From Psococerastis gibbosa (Eukaryota > Arthropoda > Insecta > Psocodea > Psocidae): a DNA stretch of 64,000 nt. Below the pieces are notes generated by a model that did no database searches, was not told where the DNA came from, and saw only the letters and a program-made list of their open reading frames with translations. Below, piece after piece: positions 54,336 through 64,000 of this stretch (within the stretch, counting starts at the first letter, position 1; each line of letters begins with the position of its first letter). A program made the position numbers and the translations under genes. The DNA is taken from NCBI GenBank assembly GCA_963971405.1, contig OZ020492.1, forward strand, positions 7,688,001 through 7,752,000, read 5' to 3'.

Positions 54336-54421
54336 TTGTATTTATTGAGAGTAAATGTTTATACCCAAATATGGTAAGTAGACAATTAGACAGCCAAACT
54401 GGTGGATCACAGTTGAATGGG

Positions 54422-54758
54422 GGTTCATTTGTGGCGTCATTTTGTAGATGGCAGCACCAGTTGCAATGATATCAAAGCGTTGATTTTTCCATAAGCCTCA
54501 ATACTATTTTAAAATGATTTTTAATTACTTATTATTTTAAAGTGATATTTTTCTATAAATCATGGAGAATATATATATTAAATTATATGCAGCGAAATAT
54601 GGTCCAGGCATAGTAAAAATATTATAAAAAATATTAAAAGAATTAATTAGATGCTAAGAGCTTAGTTTTCGCATGCAAATGGCGGCCATTTTGAATAATA
54701 TGGATATCGGTTTGTCGTCAGCGAACCTAGTGACCAAAACTGTTCCTACAGAACCTCA
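54422..54758 (+). repeat. Family F interspersed repeat (intact copy)
   Basis: 337 bp with GGTTC and GAACC ends. Uninterrupted at GAAATATGGTCCAGGC. Closely similar to the copies at 26496 and 34192. Confidence 0.8.
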
Positions 54759-54947
54759 TTGGAGTAAATTTGCATTGGACACCATAATATTGTTAGCGTC
54801 CTCTTATGTTGGCGTTGAATGCCCCCCCCCCCCCTCAATAACTGCAAAAAATGGATAAGTATAAAAAGCTATCTTTTTTCTATTTTAGAAACAATAATGT
54901 ATAACTTTCAAGGTTGAGAAAATCATTTAAGTCTTAAAACAAACAGA

Positions 54948-55100
54948 CCTGGCGGGTTTGAACGGGGTGCAGCTCTCTCGGCCGTGGGTTTCTAAGAACT
55001 GTAGTCACGGTTGTATTGAAGGAACCAATCAATTAGCTATGGCTCTGTATAGGTAATGTGTACAGCTCTTTAGCGAGGAAGTCCCGGTCAGCCTGTTTAT
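54948..55100 (-). repeat. tRNA-like SINE fragment
   Basis: CCTGGCGGGTTTGAACGGGG looks like a reversed B box, similar to family T. Strongly diverged. Confidence 0.35.
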
Positions 55101-55204
55101 ATTTACGTCTCAAGGCCATTTTTTACGCGATAATTCTTTGTGCTAGAACTTTTATTGGGGAAGGAATGACCTCTGCTTTACGGTACAATTACAAAGTTGG
55201 GTGA

Positions 55205-55532
55205 TTTGGTTGTAGTTGTTTCTTCTTCTTCTTCTTCTTCTTCTTCTTCTCCCTTTTCCCTCTAAGTGCCGCGTGCGCAGCGTGAGGTGAGGGGGTCGGC
55301 CCGGAGTGACCCGGCCCCATTAACCATTTCTTGTTTACCCGGTCGGATTCTAATGTCTTGAGCTCTTGGTCCGGCGAGTTGTTCAATTCTTTCCTCGAGG
55401 GTTTCCTCGGTCTGCCGGTGGGTCTTCTACCTTGTGGTACTTCTTCCGCCAACCTCAGGGTGGTCCCATTCTCATCCATCCTTTGGACATTTGCATACAT
55501 TGCAGCTGCTTGTTCTTTAGTTGGTTTCGAGC
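55205..55532 (-). pseudogene. LINE ORF2 C-terminal fragment (third family), GAA tail
   Basis: The minus frame gives EQAAAMYANVQRMDENGTT, EEVPQGRRPTGRPRKPSRKE, then a basic tail merging into a GAA microsatellite (55220-55250 as TTC). QRMDEN followed by GRRP.GRPRK is typical of LINE ORF2 C-termini. Cut at its 5' end by the hAT element at 55533. Confidence 0.65.
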
Positions 55533-56056
55533 CAGGGGGGACTATGGGGCTATAGCCCCCCATTAAGTTCCTCAAAATGCGTAAAACCCCACTATTTGCG
55601 TCCTATTTTTTTATAAATTTTCTCCCGGGGGAGAACCCCTGGCCCCCCTTGTGATCGATTATATTAATTACCTATAATATAGATCCCTTATTGCTCTGGA
55701 AATGCAAAAAATCCCAATATATCAGCCTTATTTTTCAAAAATTTTCACCCGGGGAGACCCCTGGGCCCCTATCATTTTTGTTAACCCTCTGGTTCATGCG
55801 CAAAGGACACTTAGGTTATTAAAAAAAAAGATGCGTACGTCCATGAGAACGGCTTTCCCCATTTTATACACTTTTATGAAAATGGTTGGAGGGGCGCCAA
55901 ATTATACACCGCCCCCCTTACGTCACTGACATGTGCCTCCCCCTTTTAAGAGGTCTGGGACCACCTCTGATTATATTGGCAATTTTTTTCAATTAATCTT
56001 TTTTATTCGTATTTATTCTCAGCCCCCTCCTTGGTCTTATTCTAGATCCGCGCCTG
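55533..56056. mobile_element. hAT-like element, 524 bp, in a LINE remnant
   Basis: The ends CAGGGGGGACTATGGGG and TCTAGATCCGCGCCTG are degenerate inverted repeats. The flanks TTTCGAGC (55525-55532) and TTTCGAGG (56057-56064) are an 8-bp duplication with one mismatch. Internal CCCGGGGGAGAACCCCTGG and CCCGGGGAGACCCCTGGG segments are repeated. Confidence 0.65.
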
Positions 56057-56104
56057 TTTCGAGGCATTTGATAAAGCTGATTAATAAAACTGAGAATCAC
56101 ACCC

Positions 56105-56275
56105 AAACGCAGATTCGAAGCCCTCTATACCTTCAACTGGGAAGACCCGGTACTGCCTGCGTTACATGCTATCTGTAGTGACGCCAGAAAATGTGGCAAG
56201 TGTGGAACTCGAACCAACCACCTTTCAGGGGGAAATAGGAGTCCGCGCAGCTATACTGTCGTATATCCACTAGAT
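56105..56275 (-). repeat. tRNA-derived SINE, family C (minus)
   Basis: GTGGAACTCGAACCAACCAC (reversed B box) and GGAGTCCGCGCAGCTATACT (reversed A-box region). The body has CTGGGAAGACCCGGTACTGC. Confidence 0.65.
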
Positions 56276-57535
56276 GTTGAAGAAAGATCATTAATGTCGG
56301 CTTAACAACCGTAATGTTAACTACGAGATTAAATTTTGTTTTTAGGCCGGAATGTGTACATAGTTGGACAAAAAAAGCATTGGTGTTGAAACGTCGAATT
56401 CTTAGAAATAAAAAAAATAAAAATTGAAATCGCATTGTAGTCAGAAGGAACGCTAAATAGTATTACTCCGTCCAATCTGCTAAAACCTATTTGTTCCATT
56501 AATTAATTTCAACGTCAATTACGATTTTTGTTGAGGAAAGAAATGGCGGATGGATTGCTTGATGATCGAAGCGAGGGGGCTCACGATTTTTACTCGGGCT
56601 AAAATATGAATTTCTTAGAATTCTTTACGTTGAGTAAAGCGTCCGTCATTCTTAGGTTTTGTTTTTTCTTGCACTATGAGTATAAATTTTGAAGTGCCTC
56701 ACGATTTTGTATAGTTGAATTTGAGTCAATTTTATAAATTGGAGCAATGCATTAACGTTGTTTTTTCTCAAATAAAAGCATAACATTTTGTGATGCTTCT
56801 GGCCCATCAAACATTGGACTAATTACTACTACTGTCTGTTTTATGGAGGACTTCATTATTTTCACCTCTTAACTGAGGCCACGTACTATCCAGTAGATCA
56901 AAATGTAAAGGAACATTTCTTTTGAGGTTTGTCATCTCAATGAGAGTGCTCTACGATCCATTTTTCCTCTGAAATTTGATTTTGTACAAAATGCCAACAG
57001 TGGATGCCAATATCTCTTTTTTTATTAAAGTGACCATTGAATCGTACGCCTACCGTATGTTCAGTGAAATTGGTGTCCTAAACAGGTTTTTAATTGAAAT
57101 CTTCTGTTTAGCTTTTTTTTTTTTTGTAGTTGGAGCTACCCTTAATCAAGCTCGCTTTTTTTGCACAAAGTCGAATTTTACTGGAAATATCAATCGCTGG
57201 GGAATTAGTAAAAAGTGTTCCACTACATTTTTATGTATAGTTTGTGGCCTTCACTAACTCCGGTTGGCCACAGTTATGGAACTTTTACAATATCGGTGCC
57301 AGCTATGGCCACTTTCTATATAAATCAAAATGTAGAGGAACACTTCTTCCTCCTACTTGTTTCGATTGGAGCTCTACTATACATATTTCATGTGAAGTTA
57401 GATTGTAAACACCTATAAGAAAGAAGAAAGAAAGAAAATTGTTGTTTTTTTTCATATAGGCGAATTTTGGGCCTTCCTGCCCACTCTTACAATTAACCCT
57501 TAAGGGGGTTTTGGCCCTTAATTTTTGAGATTTTT
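56276..57535. other. Mostly unrecognised; repeat tail at 57416
   Basis: 57416-57497 matches the tail at 5172-5245 (GAAAGAAAGAAAATTG, CCCACTCTTACAATTAACC). AGATCAAAATGTAAAGGAAC (56897) and AAATCAAAATGTAGAGGAAC (57322) are a direct repeat. No exon. Confidence 0.4.
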
Positions 57536-57555
57536 TTTAAGTAGATAGACGGATA

Positions 57556-57954
57556 TTGGTCAGTGATGAAGTGAACAATATCCGAACATCTCTCTTCATC
57601 AAATATCTCGCAGTTTCCCGGGAAACCAACCAATTTTCTGATGGACACAACGTATTTGAGGGAATAATTGATATGTTTACCGAATTTAGAAGGTCAGCTA
57701 ACTTACCCATGGGGGTCATTTTACCCCTTTCAGATGGGGGGAGGGGGAGGGATGTAGCTATGTACTTCCCAACGGCAATCGGTCCCACGGGTCCCACTTT
57801 AGAATATTACTATCTGTGTTCTTTCTTTACTTTGTCATTGCCAAATAATTTATTCGAGTGTCTTCCTCGCGTTTCGAATTGTATCTTTTCAATTCTTGTT
57901 GAACTTAATTTAATATTTCGGACGGTTAGGTTGCGTTCGATTTTTGTGCGATAA
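57556..57954 (+). CDS. Unrecognised open frame, 132 codons
   Basis: The translation starts ILVSDEV-like and includes FIKYLAVSRETNQFSDGHNV and DMFTEFRRSANLPMGVIL, then a G-run-encoded GGRGRD. No domain is recognised. It could be chance, since it crosses a G-rich run. Confidence 0.12.
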   Translation: MVSDEVNNIRTSLFIKYLAVSRETNQFSDGHNVFEGIIDMFTEFRRSANLPMGVILPLSDGGRGRDVAMYFPTAIGPTGPTLEYYYLCSFFTLSLPNNLFECLPRVSNCIFSILVELNLIFRTVRLRSIFVR

Positions 57955-58206
57955 ACTGTATGGCAGGTGTTTCTGAGAAAAGAAAATTAATTATTTTCAT
58001 TAACGCGGGAAAAAATACAAATTATTTTTGTTAAAGTTGGTACGTCAACATGTTGAGACACGCAACTGTAATGGCTGATACTAAAGGAAGTCCGCAGTCA
58101 GAATTTTCCGTTTTCTATGTTATTTAGTTCATTGTGGTCGCGGCACCCAACCCCGTTCCTTCCCATATCCACCCTCACGCCAACAGTAGGCTTACTGAAG
58201 CATGCC

Positions 58207-58480
58207 GGCTACGGATTCCACTTTCCGTAGCACTACCTACCTACCTATGGTGGGACCCACCCTAAAGGAGGCCGTACAATAAACTAAATGATAGGTTAAC
58301 TGTCAATTAACAAGTCCTGATAAGCCAATAAGCGGCAAGAATGGTTGTTAATGGCTTCATACAATCATGTCACCCATCAGTTATCTACATTCGACCGGTA
58401 GCTTATCATTTTCTTTATTGTACGGCCTTCGAACTAATTTGGATTCCACTTTCCCCTGCTTTGCCAACGATGGTGGGAGC
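58207..58480. repeat. Inverted-repeat element with flanking similarity
   Basis: AGGCCGTACAATAAACTAAA (58269-58288) is inverted at TTTCTTTATTGTACGGCCTT (58410-58429). Outside, GGATTCCACTTTCC recurs at both sides (58213 and 58441), as does ATGGTGGGA. Confidence 0.55.
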
Positions 58481-58689
58481 TTCTCTAAATACATACTTTA
58501 TCATGAAACAACAGTACAAGAACTGACTAATAACGTAAAAGTTTAATGGGGCGCCCACCGGTCATATCACCATATTGTCTATGCTTCCGGGTCCACCACG
58601 TTTTTTTAGCCATATTTTGGCCCAGGCACTTGACATTTGGGGAAATCTTGTTCATTTGGGGAAGTCTTGTTCATAAGATTTCGGACGCC

Positions 58690-58830
58690 GGTGAGTGGTT
58701 TTCAGAAAATCGTGCACCGAGTCAGCTCAGCTGCAGAAATCTTCTAAAGTTGACTCCGTGTTTTTGCACCAACCATTCGCCATTGCACCAACGACAGATT
58801 TGTCAGCGTCGAACGTCCGGGTGCAATGTA
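58690..58830 (+). repeat. Third copy of the GC-richer module
   Basis: AAATCGTGCACCGAG, GCAGAAATCTTCTAAAGTTG and ACTCCGTGTTTTTGCACCAA parallel the segments at 40640-40780 and 40880-41030. Confidence 0.4.
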
Positions 58831-58863
58831 AAGGTGTTTGCAGGTCTAGTGCGTACACGTTGA

Positions 58864-59868
58864 AACCTCGGAAAATGCGACTGCAATCTTGTTTACAAAC
58901 TAACCCTTAATGAGTACAACATTGTGAAATTGGATAAATTGCACTTACCCTTATTTTGAGACTGCTTCAAGCAACAAATTAAAAAGGAAGAAAAGGAGAC
59001 ATTTGAATAGCAATTAGAAACAAACTGGCAACCTCCTCATTATAATGACAAAAAAAACACGTTCAATGAAAGTTCTCTTGAGGCTTGTAAGCTTACAACC
59101 TCATTAACGCCTTAAAAAGGCCTTTTAATCCATAGTGGGCTTAAATGAGGGAAGGTGTAACATTCGAAAATCAATAGCTTAACTACTCCAGTTTGTGTAA
59201 TGAGGGTATTAATGAGAATATGTATACGTTTGTGGAGCAGCCATATATGAGTTTCGCCCTGTATTTGCTGTTACAAAACAAACATTTTTCTATTGTCGTT
59301 GGCATCGAACTGGAAAATTTCTATGGAAGCATATGCACTCTTTATTAATATTCTACGCGCTCTGTGCTCTGTGTATTTAATAGAGTTCTGTGTAATTTCT
59401 GAATTTTTCGCTTTTTTGCGTTCCCTGTATACGTTGCCTTGTGTAGCGTAACATAAAGGGGGAAAAACCTGTTCGCGACAATTGTTTGTGGGTCTAAGTC
59501 TGAGTACTACTGTACCATATTAATCATTATATTTTATTAAACTAGTTCACATAAAATTACTTGATCGTAGACAGAATCCTTGTGGCAATTTATTTAAAAA
59601 ACAAATAGCATGACAACCAGGTCTAAGGACTCGTAGATCCTCTTCCTTTATCACTGTGCTCTATTGAGGATTTTGTAGTCAACAACATGCCTGGCAATGT
59701 TTTTCCCTCCCACTGAACATAAAGCATGTCTCAGCTTGTCCATAGTCGCTTTTAGCCAGTGTGGGGTGCCATCAAGGCCGTGTAGCAGTTTGCCTGCCAG
59801 CGCCCAAAATCCGAACGGAATTCTATGAATAACGTCCGAAAAATCATTGGGATCGTTGAACTAGAGTT
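58864..59868. other. No recognised feature
   Basis: No repeat or credible frame. Confidence 0.35.
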
Positions 59869-60032
59869 CTATATAGAAGAGATGGGACATTGGAGTGCGC
59901 CAATTTTTTTTTAATTCTGGGCCCACCTGACGCCCCGTCCCCTATGAACAGCCATTGAAAAACCGTACCAGATTGTCCCAGGATTAAAATAATAATTTTG
60001 GCACTCCCTAATGTCCGATCTCTCCTATATAG
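59869..60032. mobile_element. Inverted-repeat MITE, family L
   Basis: CTATATAGAAGAGATGGGAC at the left pairs with ATCTCTCCTATATAG at the right over about 40 bp (including GGAGTGCGCCAA and TTGGCACTCC). Related sequences lie at 2735-2880 and 53504-53671. Confidence 0.65.
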
Positions 60033-60225
60033 GACAGCATTAAATGAGCCACTAAAGTAGGCATATGCCTATAAAAACTATCCAATACTAGTACTGACTT
60101 GTAACCTAATACCTCGTTCATGGCTATATGTTCAGCAAAGCCAAAAAAACTGCCACCTGTCGCATATTGTTCGCTGGAAAATTCTTGGAATGTTTCTCTA
60201 CCTGTCTAGACTGCAATAGTAACTA
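60033..60225. other. No recognised feature
   Basis: Unique-looking sequence upstream of the splice-like site. Confidence 0.3.
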
Positions 60226-60262
60226 GTTGCTAATATTATGTTTGATCTTTTTCTAGGTAAGT
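60226..60262 (+). promoter_or_regulatory. Candidate recursive-splicing ratchet point 2
   Basis: A branch-point-like TGCTAAT (about 60228-60234) precedes the tract TTTGATCTTTTTCTAG, which ends at 60256 and is fused to GTAAGT at 60257-60262. Same strand and same architecture as the site at 26157. Consistent with a ratchet point; expression evidence is needed to raise confidence. Confidence 0.45.
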
Positions 60263-61153
60263 TTTTCCGAAGAATAAAGTCAGAAAACTGTGCCTAGTTA
60301 CTGTAAGTACATTGTTATTTCTTTGAAAGCGGGTTCTGAGATTTTGTACCAGTATCAGGTGAAGTACGGCGGCCTTTCTGCCTAACAATGGTAGGCTTGT
60401 AAAGGTGGATTCGAGAATTGTAAAGTATTCTTTACTGTGAGTAATCTTTCTCTCTCTTGTCACAAAATCTTTTTCAACTTGCACTACGGCAGGAGGTATA
60501 CACAGGCTATGTATTTGCACCACAGTAACGTTTAACGACTCAATCAGACAACGCGTTACTTTGTACCTGTTGTTAATGAAAAGAACTATGTATTTATTTA
60601 CAAATTGGAAACTAATAATAATAAATAAGCGACTTCGGCATAGACATAGTAAAACTATAGACTCATCGTAAACATTCGGGTTGAAGCCGCTTGACTTCGG
60701 CTATTTCCGTAGTATAGGACCAGATTGAGCCTTTTGCCATTTGATACCATGTTAACATTTTATTTTTTATTTGATTATTTAAAGATTATTTACAACGGAA
60801 AATCATGCCAGCTAACCAGCAATATTTTTATGCAGAACTTGGAGTACTTTTAATTTACATTTTAAACAATATTTTTTGCAAAGTTTTCCCTACTTTTAGA
60901 TAAAAATAAATTTTTTTAATGCAGATCTTTCAATACTTTGAATTTAAATTTTAAACAATATATATAATAAATGTAAATAATAAATATAATTATATATGAA
61001 ACAACAAAGAAAACTATAAAGAAAACATATAATAAAACTATTAAATTTGAATTTCCCGCCAAAATGCACTTATGAGGGGGCGTGGTCGTGGCTTCAGTCC
61101 TCCAGCACAGCCGAAATACGACATGGTGGCTCCATAGTTTTATTAGCTCCATG
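60263..61153. other. No recognised feature
   Basis: Very AT-rich at 60840-61030. The minus frames show no domain. Confidence 0.35.
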
Positions 61154-61330
61154 GACTTCGGTGGCAAAGTGGTAGCAGCGTGCTTACTCTACACACCTTG
61201 CGATCGGAGACGTGTCGTAACTCGACACTAGTACCTATTAGGTTACTTAGTGAGGCCATTGAAGAGGTTAATCGGATACATTCATTAAATTGTTTGTAAG
61301 CGATTAACCTTTAAAAAAAAAAAAAAAAAA
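61154..61330 (+). repeat. SINE family D with poly-A tail (copy 3)
   Basis: GACTTCGGTGGCAAAGTGGT contains a good A-box match (TGGCAAAGTGG). CGATCGGAGACGTGTCGTAA, GAGGCCATTGAAGAGGTTAA and CATTCATTAAATTGTTTGTA follow, with an A run at 61313-61330. Confidence 0.75.
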
Positions 61331-61430
61331 TTCTTGGTAACCTCTTTACTGTAGTTAAAAATAAATAAAATAATAGTTTTGTGTAAGAATGGGGACACGA
61401 ATTCAGATTAATTTGTGATCATTAATTAAA

Positions 61431-62243
61431 AGGAACGGTCCGAGTTTACTCGAACATGCTTTCCAATTTATCAAAATTAGTAGATAGAGAAAATGAGCCT
61501 AATTACATGGTAAAATTTTTTCCCAAAGTTAAGTTTCCGATGTCTCGGGGGGGGGGGGGGGGGGTTGTCCACCTGACGTCACTGGAGGTGAGGTAAATTC
61601 TAGATAGGTCAGACCAACAAATTACCACACAGCAATAATGACAGGGCACGCAATGCATTTGACCATGAATTTTCTATCATTTTTTCAAAAACATTTTTTT
61701 GCACAAAACCAAATAGTTTTTTGGGAAAGCAATCTGTCCGGTTTCGTTACTCAATTTATCACCTAAAACATGCCTGAAGGTAGAAATCATGGATAGAAAG
61801 GTTTTGCAGAAAAATAATTTTTCAGTCATTTTTCTTTAAAATTTAGTTATTTTATTTTTTTACCCCCAGAAGCGTACTATCAAGGGGCAAGCCCCATTTT
61901 GTCAACATTAGTAACGACTACAATATATGTGAATTTAAAAGAAATCGTTGGAGCCGTTTTGGAGAAATATTTTTTTAGACGTTTTTTTTGGAGTTTTTGA
62001 AAATAATAATTAATGGTCCCGAGGTGTGATTTTTGTAAACCTACATGCCAAATTTCATCAAAATTTACCGAGTAGTTTGCCCGGAAATCGATGAAAAGAC
62101 AGAGCGACTGACAGACAGAGATTTCGTAAAAACCACATTTTGAGTTCCTAGGACCTCAAAACGTGTAAATCCGTTGAAATCTCGGAATCGAAAATTTCGA
62201 CCATCACAAAGCTTTCCTTATACTACGTATAAATTGGAAAGAA
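61431..62243 (+). repeat. Family B interspersed repeat (copy 5)
   Basis: Opens AGGAACGGTCCGAGTTTACT, with TGCTTTCCAATTTAT nearby, and closes with the TATACTACGTATAAATTGG hairpin region. A poly-G run at 61548-61564 sits at the same place as in copies 1 and 2. Small internal deletions near 61895 and 62010. Confidence 0.78.
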
Positions 62244-62603
62244 AGAAAAAACATATCCTATCAGTATAACCCAGAAATACCTCCCAGCAAGTTATAACTA
62301 CCACGTTATCAGTTTACCGGACAGTTTGTCCAGTTGTTTGTCAATCGTCATAGTGAAGATATTCGGCTAATGATTTTTCTTTTATAATTTATCGTAATCT
62401 TCTGCCTGGATCGCCTCCCTCCTCTTTAAGGCAACGTTTTCTGTAAATCAACCTACGAACAAATTACAAAACGCTCCTTCTTCAGCCTAAATGTCATCTT
62501 AGTTAACTAGTTAATAAAAAGCTCAAATTCCGCCAGTAATAAATACCTTGCAATTCGATAAGGTTTCCTTCGGGAAAATTACTTCAGAATCGGTCGCTCT
62601 AAC
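62244..62603. other. No recognised feature
   Basis: No repeat or exon seen. Confidence 0.3.
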
Positions 62604-62984
62604 ATGATTGCCCTGCGGGAAAGGGAGGGGGGGGGGGGGTTGGGAGAGATAAAATCAAGGATTCTTCATGCAGATACTTTGAAATTACTTCTGTGGAAAA
62701 TATTACCCACATTTTTTTCTTCTCTGCCTCTTGTAAGACGTGCTCTTCACTTTTGTGATGTATCCATTTCTAAATGGGAATATGCACAAACATTTTTCCC
62801 TCTGTCGAGATTAAGTGGAGTGTATGATGCTGTTATGTCTATTTTGCTTTGCGACAATGTGAGGATTATGATTTTGAAGGTTTTCCGCGGAAAAGCTTGT
62901 TATGAGTTCATGGAGGGGGTCTCAGAGGGATTGGGGTTAAAAAATGTACGTCGGTTTATGAATAGGAAATTAAGTGTTTGCTGA
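62604..62984 (+). CDS. Orphan open frame, 126 codons
   Basis: ATG to TGA, opening with a G-run-encoded glycine stretch. It continues DTLKLLLWKILPTFFSSLPL, SRLSGVYDAVMSILLCDN and GKACYEFMEGVSEGLGLKNV. It is hydrophobic in the middle and basic at the end (RRFMNRKL). I recognise no family. It is long for this base composition, so it may be a decayed transposon or exon remnant. No splice sites or promoter were assigned. Confidence 0.2.
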   Translation: MIALREREGGGGLGEIKSRILHADTLKLLLWKILPTFFSSLPLVRRALHFCDVSISKWEYAQTFFPLSRLSGVYDAVMSILLCDNVRIMILKVFRGKACYEFMEGVSEGLGLKNVRRFMNRKLSVC

Positions 62985-63448
62985 CTATAGTTTCAGATTT
63001 TGCAGATAATTTTGAAAGCAGACTGGTTTTTTTTTACGCTTTCCATATCTTGCTGAGAAACAAACATATTGCGGATGATTGAAATATGATATTGGTTTTT
63101 TAATATTTGATTATGATGGCAACTGCATTTCAATTGGAAGTGTTCGCCGCTAAATTAGAAATGAAAATAGTGCTAAAGCAACGGAGAAGCTATGATGAAA
63201 CCGATTGTCTCTCTGAAGACTTCAAAGTCCCGGATGTAAAGTAGCTTTTCGGAAAGGATTTAATCACACGAATACTAAAAGGATCGGACTATTATACCTA
63301 TCAGCGTCGCCACACCATTACCCAAGTATCTACTTCTGCCCTCCCAAAAAACCTCTAGCTTTAACTCAGGGACACTCGCAATACGACTTCACAACGCACT
63401 GATGGGACCAGGATTCGCAGACCTTCATACGAAGACGTCAACGAAACA
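62985..63448. other. No recognised feature
   Basis: No shared repeat or exon. Confidence 0.3.
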
Positions 63449-63456
63449 CATTAAAC

Positions 63457-63815
63457 CAGTGGTTCTTAAACTGGGGGTCACGAGAAATTTTCCGGGAGGT
63501 CGGAAGAGCTAGGTTAAAGAAATGTAAAAAACTAAGAAATTATGCTAAAGAAGTAGAATTTTGATTTAAAAGTTTCTTTTAATAAGTTCGTGAATTCGAG
63601 GTCTTATGTTGGTGATACTGACAGATAAGTTGTGGTCCAAGATTTGCCGGCGGTTTCTTCTGTTGCTGGTTTTATTAGTAACCATCGCGGAAAGTCCAGC
63701 TTCACAATGGTATGAGCCATGAGGTACTTTTAAGTGGGTTTTCTTGCTTGGGGGTCGCAAGACCAAGCCGGAATGTCAAAAGCGGTAGCAGTCAAAAAAG
63801 GTTTTAGAACCACTG
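63457..63815 (-). mobile_element. hAT element, internally deleted, with transposase remnant
   Basis: The ends CAGTGGTTCTTAAACTGGGG and TTTTAGAACCACTG fit the hAT consensus. The flanks CATTAAAC (63449-63456) and CATTAAGC (63816-63823) are an 8-bp duplication with one mismatch. On the minus strand it keeps the last part of a transposase gene. Confidence 0.88.
63566..63766 (-). pseudogene. hAT transposase C-terminal fragment
   Basis: The translation includes GSYHCEAGLSAMVTNKTSN and then DHNLSVSITNIRPRIHELIK before the stop. It resembles the hATC dimerisation end of ZBED/SCAND3-like hAT transposases (CE.GFSA....KT..R..L, then DL....S...PRI..L). An RNRRQI segment replaces the usual RNRL spacing, suggesting a small insertion. 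The catalytic part is absent. Confidence 0.65.
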
Positions 63816-63894
63816 CATTAAGCAATAAATTCAAACGTTACTGATGCACACAGGACGAAGTTGATATAGAAGGCGCACTAAGGCACTAATCTGA

Positions 63895-64000
63895 GGTGCC
63901 CATTCCATTGACAGGCTAGGGCTATTTCCAACAACGGTGACGCGGTAGCAGACATTCAAGACTAAGGTGACGTCTCCACCGACCTCGCATTGCAGAATTG
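63895..64000. mobile_element. Foldback MITE, family A (copy 5), cut by the window end
   Basis: GGTGCCCATTCCATTGACAG through GACCTCGCATTGCAGAATTG is the left arm (outer then inner module). The partner arm would lie beyond 64000. Confidence 0.75.

Overview
The window is AT-rich eukaryotic DNA, roughly two thirds A+T, with no convincing host exon. It looks like intergenic or deep-intronic sequence from a large arthropod genome, most likely an insect and possibly a hemipteran. Reasons: short frames only, many tRNA-derived SINEs, GAA-tailed fragments of non-LTR retrotransposons with an insect-style C-terminus, TTA/TTAA-flanked MITEs, non-autonomous hAT elements with 8-bp target duplications, and many long poly-C/poly-G runs. 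The taxon is an inference; no sequence here identifies a species.

Layout. 1-0.4 kb: fragment of a repeat with a hammerhead-like motif. 1.65-3.7 kb: a large foldback element broken by a TTAA MITE, then a TAA-flanked palindromic element. 4.2-5.1 kb: two TTA-type foldback MITEs and a hAT-like MITE. 6-8.4 kb: TTAA MITE and a SINE carrying a second SINE. 9.5-15.5 kb: three copies of an 0.75-0.86 kb interspersed repeat (family B), a 121-bp tandem array, a hAT MITE. 16-23.7 kb: LINE tails, SINEs, a fourth B copy. 24-28.7 kb: MITEs, a 691-bp hAT element inside another repeat, LINE remnant, foldback MITEs. 29-38.6 kb: mostly unannotated sequence with two adjacent B copies, a minisatellite and hAT MITEs. 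38.6-54 kb: accessory repeats, including two long-stem repeats with the hammerhead-like motif and two more foldback MITEs, one nested in a TTAA MITE. 54-64 kb: a 106-bp near-perfect palindrome, a hAT element inside a LINE remnant, another B copy, an orphan 126-codon frame and a hAT element keeping the end of its transposase gene.

Two plus-strand sites at 26157/26158 and 60256/60257 have a branch-point-like CTAAT, a pyrimidine tract and a 3' splice site fused directly to GTAAGT. This is the arrangement of recursive-splicing ratchet points and suggests that the window may lie inside one very long plus-strand intron. The rest is a layered record of transposition: at least eight insertions of one element into another can be ordered by their target-site duplications.
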